Assembly (NCBI RefSeq): GCF_028548475.1
Contig: NZ_JAQQLE010000008.1
Location: 1-64,000, forward strand
Origin: Vogesella margarita
GTDB taxonomy: Bacteria > Pseudomonadota > Gammaproteobacteria > Burkholderiales > Chromobacteriaceae
Direction of reading: 5' to 3'
DNA: 64,000 nucleotides
In this document: piece by piece, positions 41,006-49,503 of the stretch
How positions within the stretch are numbered: the stretch's first letter is position 1
How the letters are laid out: every line of letters begins with the position of its first letter
The notes under the pieces: model-generated
The model's input: the letters and a program-made list of their open reading frames with translations, nothing else
Told to the model about the DNA's origin: nothing
Database searches by the model: none
Made by a program: the position numbers and the translations under genes

Positions 41006-41252
41006 AGCCTTTCACACGGCAATTAGGGAAAAAACGAACCAGTTTTTACATTATCAAATCTTAATCTACGGGAGACAGGGAATGATCGCTATCTCTCCAC
41101 CGAAATGACATCAAAGATCAAGACTTCTCAACGTGCACGAACCAAGCAGAAGAAGCTTCTGGAGAACTTCTGTTCTTTGTCGATGATGAAAATTTTAGCA
41201 CATTCGCATGATGTATCGTACCTTGACAGACAAGTAGACTCGTGTTCGCTAG

Positions 41253-41352
41253 GCGATAGAGATCATTCAGGACAAGAGCATGGTGACTGAAGCCTCCCGT
41301 GCCTTCGACTTGGCTCCGTTCGAGATCAAAGCCTAGGTCGATGTGAATCGCA
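41253..41352 (+). pseudogene. Fragment of an IS3-type OrfA transposase
   Basis: In one frame the text reads AIEIIQDKSMVTEASRAFDLAP followed by EIKA, a stop codon, then VDV. This resembles the N-terminal HTH of IS3-family OrfA proteins (VTEASRAFDL...EIxxWVD). Stop codons at both sides and one inside show decay. The rest of the 567-base gap 41006-41572 shows nothing else I can name apart from a GGCCGCTTCGGCC hairpin near 41421. Confidence 0.4.
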
Positions 41353-41572
41353 CTCAAACATGTATAGACACATGCACGGCGGCTTCCAAAGAGAAAGCAG
41401 CCGAAGCCCGGACCAAAGAAAATGGCCGCTTCGGCCGAAAACCCGCCTCAGTAAGCAAAACTAGCGAACCCTGATGAGCTCATCCCAACGGGTCGTCCAG
41501 CATGGCGACCTTTTTTCTTGCCGCATCGCCCAGTCTTTCCTGATGCCTTCACTCCCTAGTCGGAGGTTGTGG

Positions 41573-42352
41573 CTATTTTTTTGTTGTGTATTCGTTTGTT
41601 TTATTTATTTCGTCCTCGATTCCTTGTAGCTTTTTAAGCTGCTCTTCATGCATTTCTTTTAGTAATTCACGTTTGAACTCTGCAATCCTAGATATTTCTG
41701 CTGCCATTACAGGAAAATTACAAAACCATTCATTAAGAAGGTCGTATAAGTAGCCTGCGGCAATCTCTTGTATATCGAATATTAGATTTTCTTCGCTATT
41801 GTTGTATCTATCGCAGAATGTCATCACGGATTCCTCTGCCATCGGCTGTGAAGAGGTGGTACTACACCAATGTAGATAAGCTAGCACGAGCTTACGTTTA
41901 CTGTGCTCAGGTGCAAGCTTTTGCGGGCGTAGTGGGTCTATAAATTTTTGAACATGTACTGACTGACTGGCGTACCAACGAAAAGCCAAAAGAATGCCGC
42001 TCAAGTGCCATGGTTCTACTTCATCGAACCCTGCAACGCGTTCAACCTCTCCCTCCTCCTGTGCAAGGTCAGCTGCTTTATAGCGTCGGCAGTACTCTCT
42101 GATCGCATTTCTCTCATCGTGCGGCCAGCGTACATCTTGCTGCCACACTTCAAATGTGAGTGCTAGCTCCGCTTTTTGTCGCTCACGTTGCATTGCTGCG
42201 ACATTCCTTTGCGCCCCCAAAGGGAGTGATTCCTCTAGTCGATGCAAAATCTCATGATTGACTGACCTTCCATTTTTAGCTGAAACAGCCTCTAACTGCT
42301 CATACAAGCTAATGGGGATCCTAAGTGGAAAAGGTTTGATATTGTTTTTCAT
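41573..42352 (-). CDS. Arc-family ribbon-helix-helix protein with extended C-terminal domain
   Basis: A 259-residue protein. Residues 4-45 are an Arc-type ribbon-helix-helix (FPLRIPISLYEQLEAVSAKNGRSVNHEILHRLE pattern). The rest is mostly helical, acidic in places, without a motif I recognise; it ends in a Lys/Glu-rich helix. It is divergent from a second, very small ribbon-helix-helix gene, and the region between carries two TGATATCA palindromes 11 bases apart, a spacing that suits two such dimers. It is probably a repressor with an added sensor or partner domain. Confidence 0.72.
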   Translation of the reverse strand: MKNNIKPFPLRIPISLYEQLEAVSAKNGRSVNHEILHRLEESLPLGAQRNVAAMQRERQKAELALTFEVWQQDVRWPHDERNAIREYCRRYKAADLAQEEGEVERVAGFDEVEPWHLSGILLAFRWYASQSVHVQKFIDPLRPQKLAPEHSKRKLVLAYLHWCSTTSSQPMAEESVMTFCDRYNNSEENLIFDIQEIAAGYLYDLLNEWFCNFPVMAAEISRIAEFKRELLKEMHEEQLKKLQGIEDEINKTNEYTTKK

Positions 42353-42378
42353 GGTTGTGCCTACTTTTCTCTAAATAA

Positions 42379-42397
42379 TGATATCACTTTGATATCA
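42379..42397. promoter_or_regulatory. Double palindrome operator between two RHH genes
   Basis: TGATATCA at 42379-42386 and again at 42390-42397, one helical turn apart, within an AT-rich divergent promoter region. It fits binding of two Arc-type dimers on one face of the DNA. Confidence 0.65.
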
Positions 42398-42483
42398 AAT
42401 AAATTTAATTTAGCTTTGGGGTTGCCACTAAATTGCAACTGCGCCAGAGTAATAGTATGTTCAGCAGGCAGGAAGTAAAACGT

Positions 42484-42660
42484 ATGGACAATAAGATTTA
42501 CAGGTCACAGTATCGACTGCCGATGCTAGTTGCGAATTGGCTGAGGTCGAAAGCGGCTACACATTTTCGGAGTATGAATGCCGAGCTGATTGCAATCCTG
42601 CATGCTGCCATGCAGCAGGATGAGGCAAATAAGCATCCTGAGGATGATAGACGTGTCTAG
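42484..42660 (+). CDS. Small Arc-family DNA-binding protein
   Basis: A 58-residue ribbon-helix-helix protein: beta strand SQYRLPMLVANWL then helix RSMNAELIAILHAAM (NAEL turn), and a charged tail. ATG 42484 has GGAAG about 9 bases upstream; an ATG at 42457 would add nine residues without a known domain. It is divergent from the long Arc-family gene and shares its operator region. As the last gene before tnsA it may regulate the transposition genes; that is inference. Confidence 0.72.
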   Translation: MDNKIYRSQYRLPMLVANWLRSKAATHFRSMNAELIAILHAAMQQDEANKHPEDDRRV

Positions 42661-42806
42661 CTACAAGTGGGGGGCAACCCTGGAGGTTAGGAGAGTTTCA
42701 GTATGTGGCGGCTCTGCCAATGAAGGTTAGTCGCGATGGCCAAAGGATCGTCAGTGACAGTACTGAGCACGGTGATGCTCTGTAAGGAGGATGCTATGTA
42801 GCTGCG

Positions 42807-42920
42807 AAAACAAAAACGCCATTGAGGTGCGAACTCAACGGCGTTTCGTACCGAGGGAAGCCCCGGATTTGATTAGCAATTTGAATGTACTCGCCCCTCT
42901 CGGACGAGTCAAGGGCTTCC
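42807..42920 (-). ncRNA. Structured RNA, C4-antisense-RNA-like, with terminator
   Basis: Read on the minus strand: GGAAGCCC pairs with GGGCTTCC, enclosing ACTCG/CGAGT, then AAACGCC-TTGAG... pairs with CTCAA-GGCGTTT as a long terminator-like hairpin ending in TTTTTGTTTT. Three such helices in this order recall the C4 antisense RNA of P1/P4-type phages and related elements; I recall the resemblance but cannot align it. The same DNA also encodes an open frame of 48 codons (42940-42794, minus), which may be chance. It fills most of the gap 42661-42970; nothing else is seen there. Confidence 0.5.
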
Positions 42921-42970
42921 TTTTCCTGTTGATTTTTCATGCCTGCTCAGCTGGCAGGAAAGGATAACCC

Positions 42971-43957
42971 ATGGCCAAAGCCATCAACTTGACACTGGCA
43001 CGACTTCGGGAAGTTTTACGTCGCCAGGATCCTACACAGTGGGGCGCGCACTATGACCCAGCTATTCGAGCGACCCGTGAGGAAGCCCCTGCACGTAGCC
43101 GATTCGCCCAAGTCTGGTCGCAGCGATTGGGGCGATATTGCCACACGCTGTCGTCTGTCGAACGTGACGCACTGTTATTGGCGCTGTTTCACCCCGCGCT
43201 GTTTGAGCTGCAGGAACAGCGCATGCTTTCCACCGAGCCCCGCCCCCATCCGCTGAGTGGCCATCCATTAGCTGTGGGAATGGACTTGCCTCCTCTGCGG
43301 GGCACCATCGATGTATGCGACCGGCTCGATATGGTCGAGCGACATCTCTGGATCAAAGTGGATCATCCTGATGGTAGTGGGCGCGTGCCAGTGCCAGCAC
43401 CGTTCATCGGTGATTTCCTGCTGTTCCTGCAGGATCAGGACGGTCCTTACTGTGTTAACTGGACCATCAAGGCGTTTGCTGACGACTTTGAAAAAAAACC
43501 TGTTCGAGATCGGCCGAGTAGAAACCCGCGCGCGGACGGCATAGCAGAGCGTAGCCGTCATGCCATTGAGGCGCTTTACTATGCCGATGCGGGGATACCT
43601 ACGATTCGAATCGTTCGAAGTGATCTTCCTGCGTTGCTCATCCAGAACCTGTGCAGTCTCTTGATTGGCCAGCATCGTGCTGTGGAAGTGGACGCAGGTA
43701 TCTATGCCGAAATTTGTGATCGCCTCCAGGCAAGTATCCAGCTCGGGCAAAGGCCTCTGGATGTATTGCTATCGATCGTTCACCGTCACGATCTGTCGCT
43801 AGATCTCGTCAAGGCTTGCTTCTATCGGGCTCTTTGGCGACGCGACGTGCGTGCCGAGCTGATGGACGAGCCAATTTTTATCGACAGAGAGCTCCGACCT
43901 CTACGCAAAGATCCCCTGCAAGTCTTTTCTGACCGTTTTGCACGGCGACCCAAGTGA
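42971..43957 (+). CDS. tnsA: Tn7-like transposase endonuclease subunit TnsA
   Basis: A 328-residue protein that should cut the 5' ends of the transposon. The catalytic residues align with Tn7 TnsA in spacing: E64 (SSVERDALLLALF), D148 (IGDFLLFL) and K167 (VNWTIK). The text FELQEQRML after the first helix and the C-terminal DNA/TnsC-binding region are typical. ATG 42971 follows AGGA. It begins the operon tnsA-tnsB-tnsC-tnsD, 10 bases before tnsB. A TnsA next to a DDE transposase means cut-and-paste movement. Confidence 0.88.
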   Translation: MAKAINLTLARLREVLRRQDPTQWGAHYDPAIRATREEAPARSRFAQVWSQRLGRYCHTLSSVERDALLLALFHPALFELQEQRMLSTEPRPHPLSGHPLAVGMDLPPLRGTIDVCDRLDMVERHLWIKVDHPDGSGRVPVPAPFIGDFLLFLQDQDGPYCVNWTIKAFADDFEKKPVRDRPSRNPRADGIAERSRHAIEALYYADAGIPTIRIVRSDLPALLIQNLCSLLIGQHRAVEVDAGIYAEICDRLQASIQLGQRPLDVLLSIVHRHDLSLDLVKACFYRALWRRDVRAELMDEPIFIDRELRPLRKDPLQVFSDRFARRPK

Positions 43958-43966
43958 GGAGGCCGT

Positions 43967-46099
43967 ATGCACACTGGAACCCAATTATGTGCGCCTGAGG
44001 GCTTTGACGTGCTGCGCAAGGGCGTGGTGTATCACTTGTTGCGCAGTGATGCGGTGCGAGAACGTGTTTTACTGCTGGAGTTTAGAAGTAAGCCGATAAG
44101 GCGCAAGGCCAAGACTCGAGTTAAAGATGTCGGTTCTTCTTCTGGTGGGGCTGAGGCTTCCGCTTCCATGACTTCAGTAGAGACCGGATCCCCCGATGCT
44201 TTCAGGCCAGTACTGCACTATTTGTCGCGTCATCGGTTCGAACAAGGGCTGAGTGACGGGTTGATCGGTCCCTGTGAGTCACAGGAAGAATTGCCTCCCT
44301 GGTTCACTGGACTGTCCATCAATGAGTTGTCTCATTACGCACAGCCCCGGCCAGGGCGCAAGAAAAGTCATGAGGAACGAATTGATCGGATCTTGCTGCA
44401 CTTGTGGCCATTGGTTCAAAACCTTGATCAGGTCTTGGCTGCAGAGTCACCGGATGCGGTGATTAATGCCCATGCCCGAGCTTGTCGCCCGATCCAGAAC
44501 GAAACCCGACTCCGGACAGCGTTCTATGCCTATATCTGCTACGGCTTCAGTCGCTGGGCCCTGCATTACGCTGTGCATTGCATAGGTCGCTGGGATCGCA
44601 TGGGTCGCGAGCGCAAACTTGGCCGGCCATCGCGCATATACGGTGCCTATCACGGCTATGGGACCAATGATCCCGAGATGATTGAGTGCATCCTGGAAGG
44701 CTATCGGCGGTTTGCCGGGCCGGGGCAGCACTTGAGCAAAATCTACCGCCGAACGCTCACCAAGGTATTCGGCTGTGTCCCACAAACCGATCCAACAGGG
44801 CGTAAGACCTTCGTCCATCCTGCAGGCCGGCCGTTTCCCTCTCTGGGGCAGTTTGCTTACCGAGTAGCACAGGCGTTTCCGCTGGATGCACGACAGACCC
44901 ACAAGTATGGTCATGCGCGGGTGCGCAATCGCATGACGCACTCGCAAGGCCGTTTTGCCGAGAGTGTCGGTAACTTGATGGAGCGCACCGAGCAGGATGC
45001 TTATTGTTGCGACCAGGTGGCGATCGGTTATCTGCCAGGTAGCCATCTTCCAGCATTGTGGGTCGTACGTATCCGCTGCATCGCCTCGGGAATGATTGTC
45101 GGTATTGGTTTTTCAATTGGCGAAGAGCTGGCAGCGGCGTACCGCATGGCTCTGTTTTGTGCGGCTATCGATAAGGTCCAATTTGCCAACCTGTTTGGGC
45201 TGGAACTTCAACCGGAAGATTGGCCCAGCATAGGTATCTCTCCCTATCCTATCAATGACCGGGGGCCGGGCTCCACAGCAAAAGCCGATCCAGTCATTGC
45301 GACATACATGCCTCTTATCAAGGAAGGGACACCAAGCCAAGCGGGGCAATCCAAAGCTTCGGTGGAGACAATGCATCCCAAACCGGTCAAGCAGGAGGGT
45401 CAACCACAGTATAAGGAAACACGGCTTACCATTCCGCAGTTAGCGGTACAGGAAATCCAGCGGGCGGTAGAAGATAACGACTGCACCGACGTTGTGGATA
45501 GGCTCAACAACGAAGCACTCAATGATCGAGTATTCCCGACGCCTGCTGCCCTATGGAGCTACCTGGACCGGCGGGGGAGAAGCCATGCAATCACTATGCG
45601 GTTTGAGGAGGCTGTCCGGGCTTACCTTGACCCGATTGAGCTTACTGTTCGGGATGATGCGGTGTATTTCAAAGATGCTCGTTTCGAGTCGGATGCGCTC
45701 AAACGTTCAGGAGCCCTGCAAAAAGCCCATGACTTGGGACGCTATACGCTTCAGGGCTACATGCTGAGTGTCTGTGTACGTCATTTGTGGGTGGAGATCG
45801 GAACCGAACTGGTTCGGGTTGATGCAATGCTCGGAATCCGAGATGGCCAGGAGCAACTCTATATCTCCGTGCTGGAGATCGAGCAGCTGCAACAAATCAG
45901 GCGGGATGCAAAGCTGGAGCTCAAAACCCACCGAATGGCGGCCAGATCCGGGTACGAAGCAGTGTTTGAGAAACATACGGGTCAGGTTTTTGATCAGGCG
46001 ACATTTAAATCGGGCCGTTCTCGGCGTTCCAAAGCGAATTCGGTGAAAGAGCGCCAAGAAATCATGGATTACCTACGTGCTGCTGGAGGTCGGAAATGA
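43967..46099 (+). CDS. tnsB: Tn7-like DDE transposase subunit TnsB
   Basis: A 710-residue recombinase that binds the transposon ends and joins 3' ends to the target. The RNase H-like core shows D344 (TEQDAYCCD), D431 (PINDRGPGS) and E467 or so (KASVETMHP), with 35 residues between the last two, so the DD(35)E triad looks intact. N-terminal HTH-type regions (about 60-330) should bind the end repeats; the C-terminal beta barrel and a basic tail (SGRSRRSKANSVKERQ) contact TnsC. An in-frame Ala/Ser-rich linker (SSSGGAEASAS) lies near 60. The stop overlaps tnsC by 4 bases. Confidence 0.9.
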   Translation: MHTGTQLCAPEGFDVLRKGVVYHLLRSDAVRERVLLLEFRSKPIRRKAKTRVKDVGSSSGGAEASASMTSVETGSPDAFRPVLHYLSRHRFEQGLSDGLIGPCESQEELPPWFTGLSINELSHYAQPRPGRKKSHEERIDRILLHLWPLVQNLDQVLAAESPDAVINAHARACRPIQNETRLRTAFYAYICYGFSRWALHYAVHCIGRWDRMGRERKLGRPSRIYGAYHGYGTNDPEMIECILEGYRRFAGPGQHLSKIYRRTLTKVFGCVPQTDPTGRKTFVHPAGRPFPSLGQFAYRVAQAFPLDARQTHKYGHARVRNRMTHSQGRFAESVGNLMERTEQDAYCCDQVAIGYLPGSHLPALWVVRIRCIASGMIVGIGFSIGEELAAAYRMALFCAAIDKVQFANLFGLELQPEDWPSIGISPYPINDRGPGSTAKADPVIATYMPLIKEGTPSQAGQSKASVETMHPKPVKQEGQPQYKETRLTIPQLAVQEIQRAVEDNDCTDVVDRLNNEALNDRVFPTPAALWSYLDRRGRSHAITMRFEEAVRAYLDPIELTVRDDAVYFKDARFESDALKRSGALQKAHDLGRYTLQGYMLSVCVRHLWVEIGTELVRVDAMLGIRDGQEQLYISVLEIEQLQQIRRDAKLELKTHRMAARSGYEAVFEKHTGQVFDQATFKSGRSRRSKANSVKERQEIMDYLRAAGGRK

Positions 46100-47538
46100 C
46101 CGAGAGCTACAAACAGCATGAATGGCTGGGCTGGTTCGACCGGTTTGATACGGACGAATCCATTCGTCTCGCGGCATACCTTCCCGGTGTTCTGGTCCAG
46201 AACTTGGCACACTTGTCGGTTGAAGAGGCCTGTCAAAAGCTGGATCAAGCTTGGAAAGCTATCTTTGTGCCTGGTCCACAGCATGTGGAGCTACTGCGCT
46301 GCCTACTGGAGCAGGCACGCGGCTTTGCCAGCTCCAGTTACCCGACGGTAAAAGATTACAACCGGCGGCGGTGCTCTTATATGCAAGGAGCAAGTGCCCC
46401 TCAACCAATTCGTTGTTTGACTGGACTGGCTGGGGTGAGCAAATCATCTTTGATCCAGGCATTTGAACGCATTTGCCGGTTGCAACCAACTGCCGAATTC
46501 CAGACAGAGGGGCAGCGCTTAATGCTCTATCCCGTGCGTTACGTGAAGATCAATGGTCAACCCTCCGTAGTAGGGATTCTTCAAGGGATGAGCAATCCGG
46601 TTGCATTGGCGGGACGGAGAATGACGGGGATGACTGGCCTGATGGCACATGTGGGCGATTGGTTCATGGCCACGGCTACCAGCACACTGGTGGTCGATGA
46701 GATGCAATTTTTTACGCAAAGTAGTTCGGCCAGTACCAAGACCTCTCATCTCATCATGACTTTGGCCAACTTGGGGCCGCCATTGGTGTATGTGGCCAAT
46801 TTCTCACTGGTCAAAAAGCTCATGCTACGGCCGCAAGAGGAAAGAGACCGCCTCCTGGCGGCTCCTATGGTATTGGATCCGCCAGCAGCTGATGACCAAT
46901 GGTGGAGCGACGCGATTAGAGAATACTTGGCCGTGTCATCAGATACCTTCAGGCTTGATGCGGTCAGCCATGCGGCGGTCCTGCACCACTACACCGCAGG
47001 ACTGTTCAGAGCATTGCGGCAGTTACTGCTCCAAGCCTATCGGGAGGCGCGGGCGCAAGACAAGGACGTGGTGACCCTGGAGGAGGTCAAACTGGCCTAC
47101 GGTAGTCGTGCTTACAGCAGCCATCGTAAGGATGTCGAGGACTTGGCCTCCCTGTCAATCTCCAGTCAGATGGCAGAAAAGCGCCCTGATTTGGTCTGCC
47201 CATTCATTGAGGTACAGATAGCGGGCAAGGTAGCGAAACCCACTGCTCCACAACAGCCACAGACGTTGTGCTCACCACCGGATGTCCCTGCCGCGTTGAT
47301 TGAAAGCACCATCAGTGCGAGTGCAAAAGCAACGCTGCGTGATTTACGGGAAGTCGCCAACCAGCCATCCGAAGAGCGGACAACTGCTGCTGTAACGCGA
47401 TTACCGAAGCGTACGCCAGTTACAGCACAGTCGTTGCACTTGGGAGCGCAGGTGTTACGCGATGTCCTGAAGCCTTCTCATTCCGTCACCAAGCAACCAC
47501 GGGCTCCACAGGACAGTGGTGATGACACGGCAAGCTGA
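46096..47538 (+). CDS. tnsC: Tn7-like AAA+ regulator TnsC
   Basis: A 480-residue ATPase that links target selection to the transposase. Walker A is GLAGVSKSS (110-118), in which valine replaces a more usual glycine-rich run, and Walker B is LVVDEMQFF (198-206), followed by sensor-type SSSASTKTSHLIMTLANLGPP and VYVANFSLVKKL. The C-terminal about 100 residues are Pro/Gln/Ser-rich and probably form the TnsA/TnsB contact. Start and stop both overlap the neighbours, showing coupled translation. Confidence 0.9.
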   Translation: MTESYKQHEWLGWFDRFDTDESIRLAAYLPGVLVQNLAHLSVEEACQKLDQAWKAIFVPGPQHVELLRCLLEQARGFASSSYPTVKDYNRRRCSYMQGASAPQPIRCLTGLAGVSKSSLIQAFERICRLQPTAEFQTEGQRLMLYPVRYVKINGQPSVVGILQGMSNPVALAGRRMTGMTGLMAHVGDWFMATATSTLVVDEMQFFTQSSSASTKTSHLIMTLANLGPPLVYVANFSLVKKLMLRPQEERDRLLAAPMVLDPPAADDQWWSDAIREYLAVSSDTFRLDAVSHAAVLHHYTAGLFRALRQLLLQAYREARAQDKDVVTLEEVKLAYGSRAYSSHRKDVEDLASLSISSQMAEKRPDLVCPFIEVQIAGKVAKPTAPQQPQTLCSPPDVPAALIESTISASAKATLRDLREVANQPSEERTTAAVTRLPKRTPVTAQSLHLGAQVLRDVLKPSHSVTKQPRAPQDSGDDTAS

Positions 47539-49231
47539 GTTTGAAGGGTTTTCAGTTTGGCAGGATCCTTTGCCGGGCGAAACCTTGTTCAGCTGGTGCA
47601 GCCGGTACCACCTGCTCACCGTCAATGGGCTAGACCGAAATACCTGCTTGCAGCTCTTCGGTCATCACCGGACAGGAACGGCCCATGATTTCCCTGCTCG
47701 GGTGGGTGTTTTTGTACGTGAAACGAGGGGGGCTTTGGGAACGGCTTCTGAAATCATCCAGCAACGTACTTTGTTGCCGTTCTACCTGCCATTCCGACCG
47801 GAGGCTCTGGGGCGGCAGGCTGAACAGGCTCTGTGTGGCCAGGGCATCGGACACCTTAAATACCGGCTTGGACTGCTCTCCAGTGGCTTGGGGGCCGCAC
47901 ACCCACTGAAGGCCTGTGCATCATGCGTTAGGGAGGATTTGGCCCTACATGGCTGGGCATACTGGCGGCGGAGTCACCAGTTGCCAGGTGTCTGGTTGTG
48001 CCCACGACATCACGAACCGTTACAGGTGTCACCACTCAAGCTGGATCAGGCTGCCCGATTTTTATGGGTGCTGCCAACGCAGGGCTGTTGTGCGCCGGTC
48101 CCATGTTTGGAGGGGCTGAACGCTGGCCAGACAGCATGGCTACTCAAGTTGGGTACATTAAGCACAGCGCTGCTCGATTGCGTTCCTGGTCAGTTTGATG
48201 ATCCAGCACGGATTAGCCAAGCAGTCAGAGACCGCTTGCGCGCGTGGGGCATGGCATATTCAACGGGCCGCATCCGTTGGTCAATGGTTGAACCTGTCCT
48301 GATTCGGATGGCAATGGACATGGTCTGTTTGCCGGAACTCAGCCACCAGTCAGACCCTGAGCTACTGCGGAGTCAACTCCTGCGCTTACTGTCCGGCCGT
48401 GCTTTGACTCACCCCCTACGGTATCTACTCTGGATAGCGAGTTGGTTTGATGATTTGGCTGATTTTCATTTGGCATATTCCGAAGTGCAGGTTGCTCACG
48501 GGAAGGAAGATCGATTAAGAACTGAGGCTGTGACGCCGCCTTCCTATGGGCCTAGTGAACAGCAGCAATTGATTGTGCTTCAAGCGAGTCGCGGGAGTCT
48601 CAGCCTAACTGCGGCCGCCAAGCAGGCCGAGGTAAGCTACGCGACGATGGCATTCTGGGTCAGTCGCCAAGGGGGCGAAATTTCACGACGCCCTAAGAAG
48701 GTGTCCCCATCTATGTGGGATCATATGGTGATCGAATTACAGAGTGGGGTAAATAAAGAAGCGGTAGCGCTGGCATATAACGTTTCAATTGCCACTGTGA
48801 CCAGGGTTCTCCGGACGGTTCCCGGGTTACAGGAGCACTGGCACATAGTGAGACATGAGCAACGCCGCACGGCTGCCCGCTATGCTTGGGAGCAGATTTC
48901 AGGCCTACATGTCTATATGGGGAGCAAGGCGCTAAGACGCCTGCAGCCGGCAGCTTATGCTTGGCTCTATCGGAATGATCGTGACTGGCTTAAGGCTTCT
49001 TCTCGCTCGTTACGGAGAAGTGTTGATGGCAACCACTCCACTATGCGTATTGAGAATGCAGACGGACGCATGGCGCTTGCGCTGAAAAAGCTGGCTAATC
49101 GCAACTCCGCTCAGCAGCGTTGGACATTGGAAGCACTTAAAATATCAATTCCCAGAATCGAAAAGGCCATACGTTCTCCAGAGAGGTGGCCGCGTACCAT
49201 CAATGCCTTAGGGCGCATTCTTACCATTTGA
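47522..49231 (+). CDS. TniQ/TnsD-family target-selection protein
   Basis: A 569-residue protein with an N-terminal TniQ domain: LPGETLFSWCSRYHLLT, then the zinc motif CASCVREDLALHGWAYWRRSHQLPGVWLCPRHH (C, C, C, H ligands). The C-terminal half holds HTH-like segments (SLTAAAKQAEVSYATMAFWVSR; NKEAVALAYNVSIATVTRVLRT) expected to bind target DNA. Its length and place fit TnsD, which recognises the end of glmS; the island indeed lies behind glmS. ATG 47522 overlaps tnsC by 17 bases; GTGs at 47516 and 47519 are alternatives. Confidence 0.85.
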   Translation: MTRQAEFEGFSVWQDPLPGETLFSWCSRYHLLTVNGLDRNTCLQLFGHHRTGTAHDFPARVGVFVRETRGALGTASEIIQQRTLLPFYLPFRPEALGRQAEQALCGQGIGHLKYRLGLLSSGLGAAHPLKACASCVREDLALHGWAYWRRSHQLPGVWLCPRHHEPLQVSPLKLDQAARFLWVLPTQGCCAPVPCLEGLNAGQTAWLLKLGTLSTALLDCVPGQFDDPARISQAVRDRLRAWGMAYSTGRIRWSMVEPVLIRMAMDMVCLPELSHQSDPELLRSQLLRLLSGRALTHPLRYLLWIASWFDDLADFHLAYSEVQVAHGKEDRLRTEAVTPPSYGPSEQQQLIVLQASRGSLSLTAAAKQAEVSYATMAFWVSRQGGEISRRPKKVSPSMWDHMVIELQSGVNKEAVALAYNVSIATVTRVLRTVPGLQEHWHIVRHEQRRTAARYAWEQISGLHVYMGSKALRRLQPAAYAWLYRNDRDWLKASSRSLRRSVDGNHSTMRIENADGRMALALKKLANRNSAQQRWTLEALKISIPRIEKAIRSPERWPRTINALGRILTI

Positions 49232-49344
49232 GAAAACCTGGTGAGGCCAGTCAGAAACCACAAGTTGAATCAGTTGGTATGAGAGTGTATGTAGTTGGGC
49301 GAAGCGTATCGATGCTCTGAATGTGTTAAAAAAAGGGGGGTTAT

Positions 49345-49503
49345 TTAGAATAAACCTGTTTGCATTCTGATGCGCCGCCACAAATTTACTTCAATATTCT
49401 CAATATTGGCGTCGAATTTCTCACAAGCCTCATGCAAATTTTGACCTGCAAGAAATGCAGTCAATACACTGATTGTCGGGACCTCGACCGAGTCTAGAGC
49501 AGC
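49345..49503 (-). pseudogene. Probable frameshifted C-terminal segment of the short TniQ
   Basis: A 52-codon open stretch in the frame shifted against tniQ, starting at its stop codon and lacking a start of its own. Its composition is protein-like and ends with an HTH-like LWRRIRMQ. The rest of the 49232-49502 gap shows no gene. Confidence 0.45.

Noticed and set aside
41118-41357. 79-codon minus-strand frame as a gene
   Set aside because: It overlaps the decayed transposase fragment on the other strand, has no convincing ribosome site and no recognisable domain.
42794-42940. 48-codon minus-strand frame as a protein gene
   Set aside because: The stretch is better explained by conserved RNA hairpins and a terminator; no ribosome site precedes the ATG.
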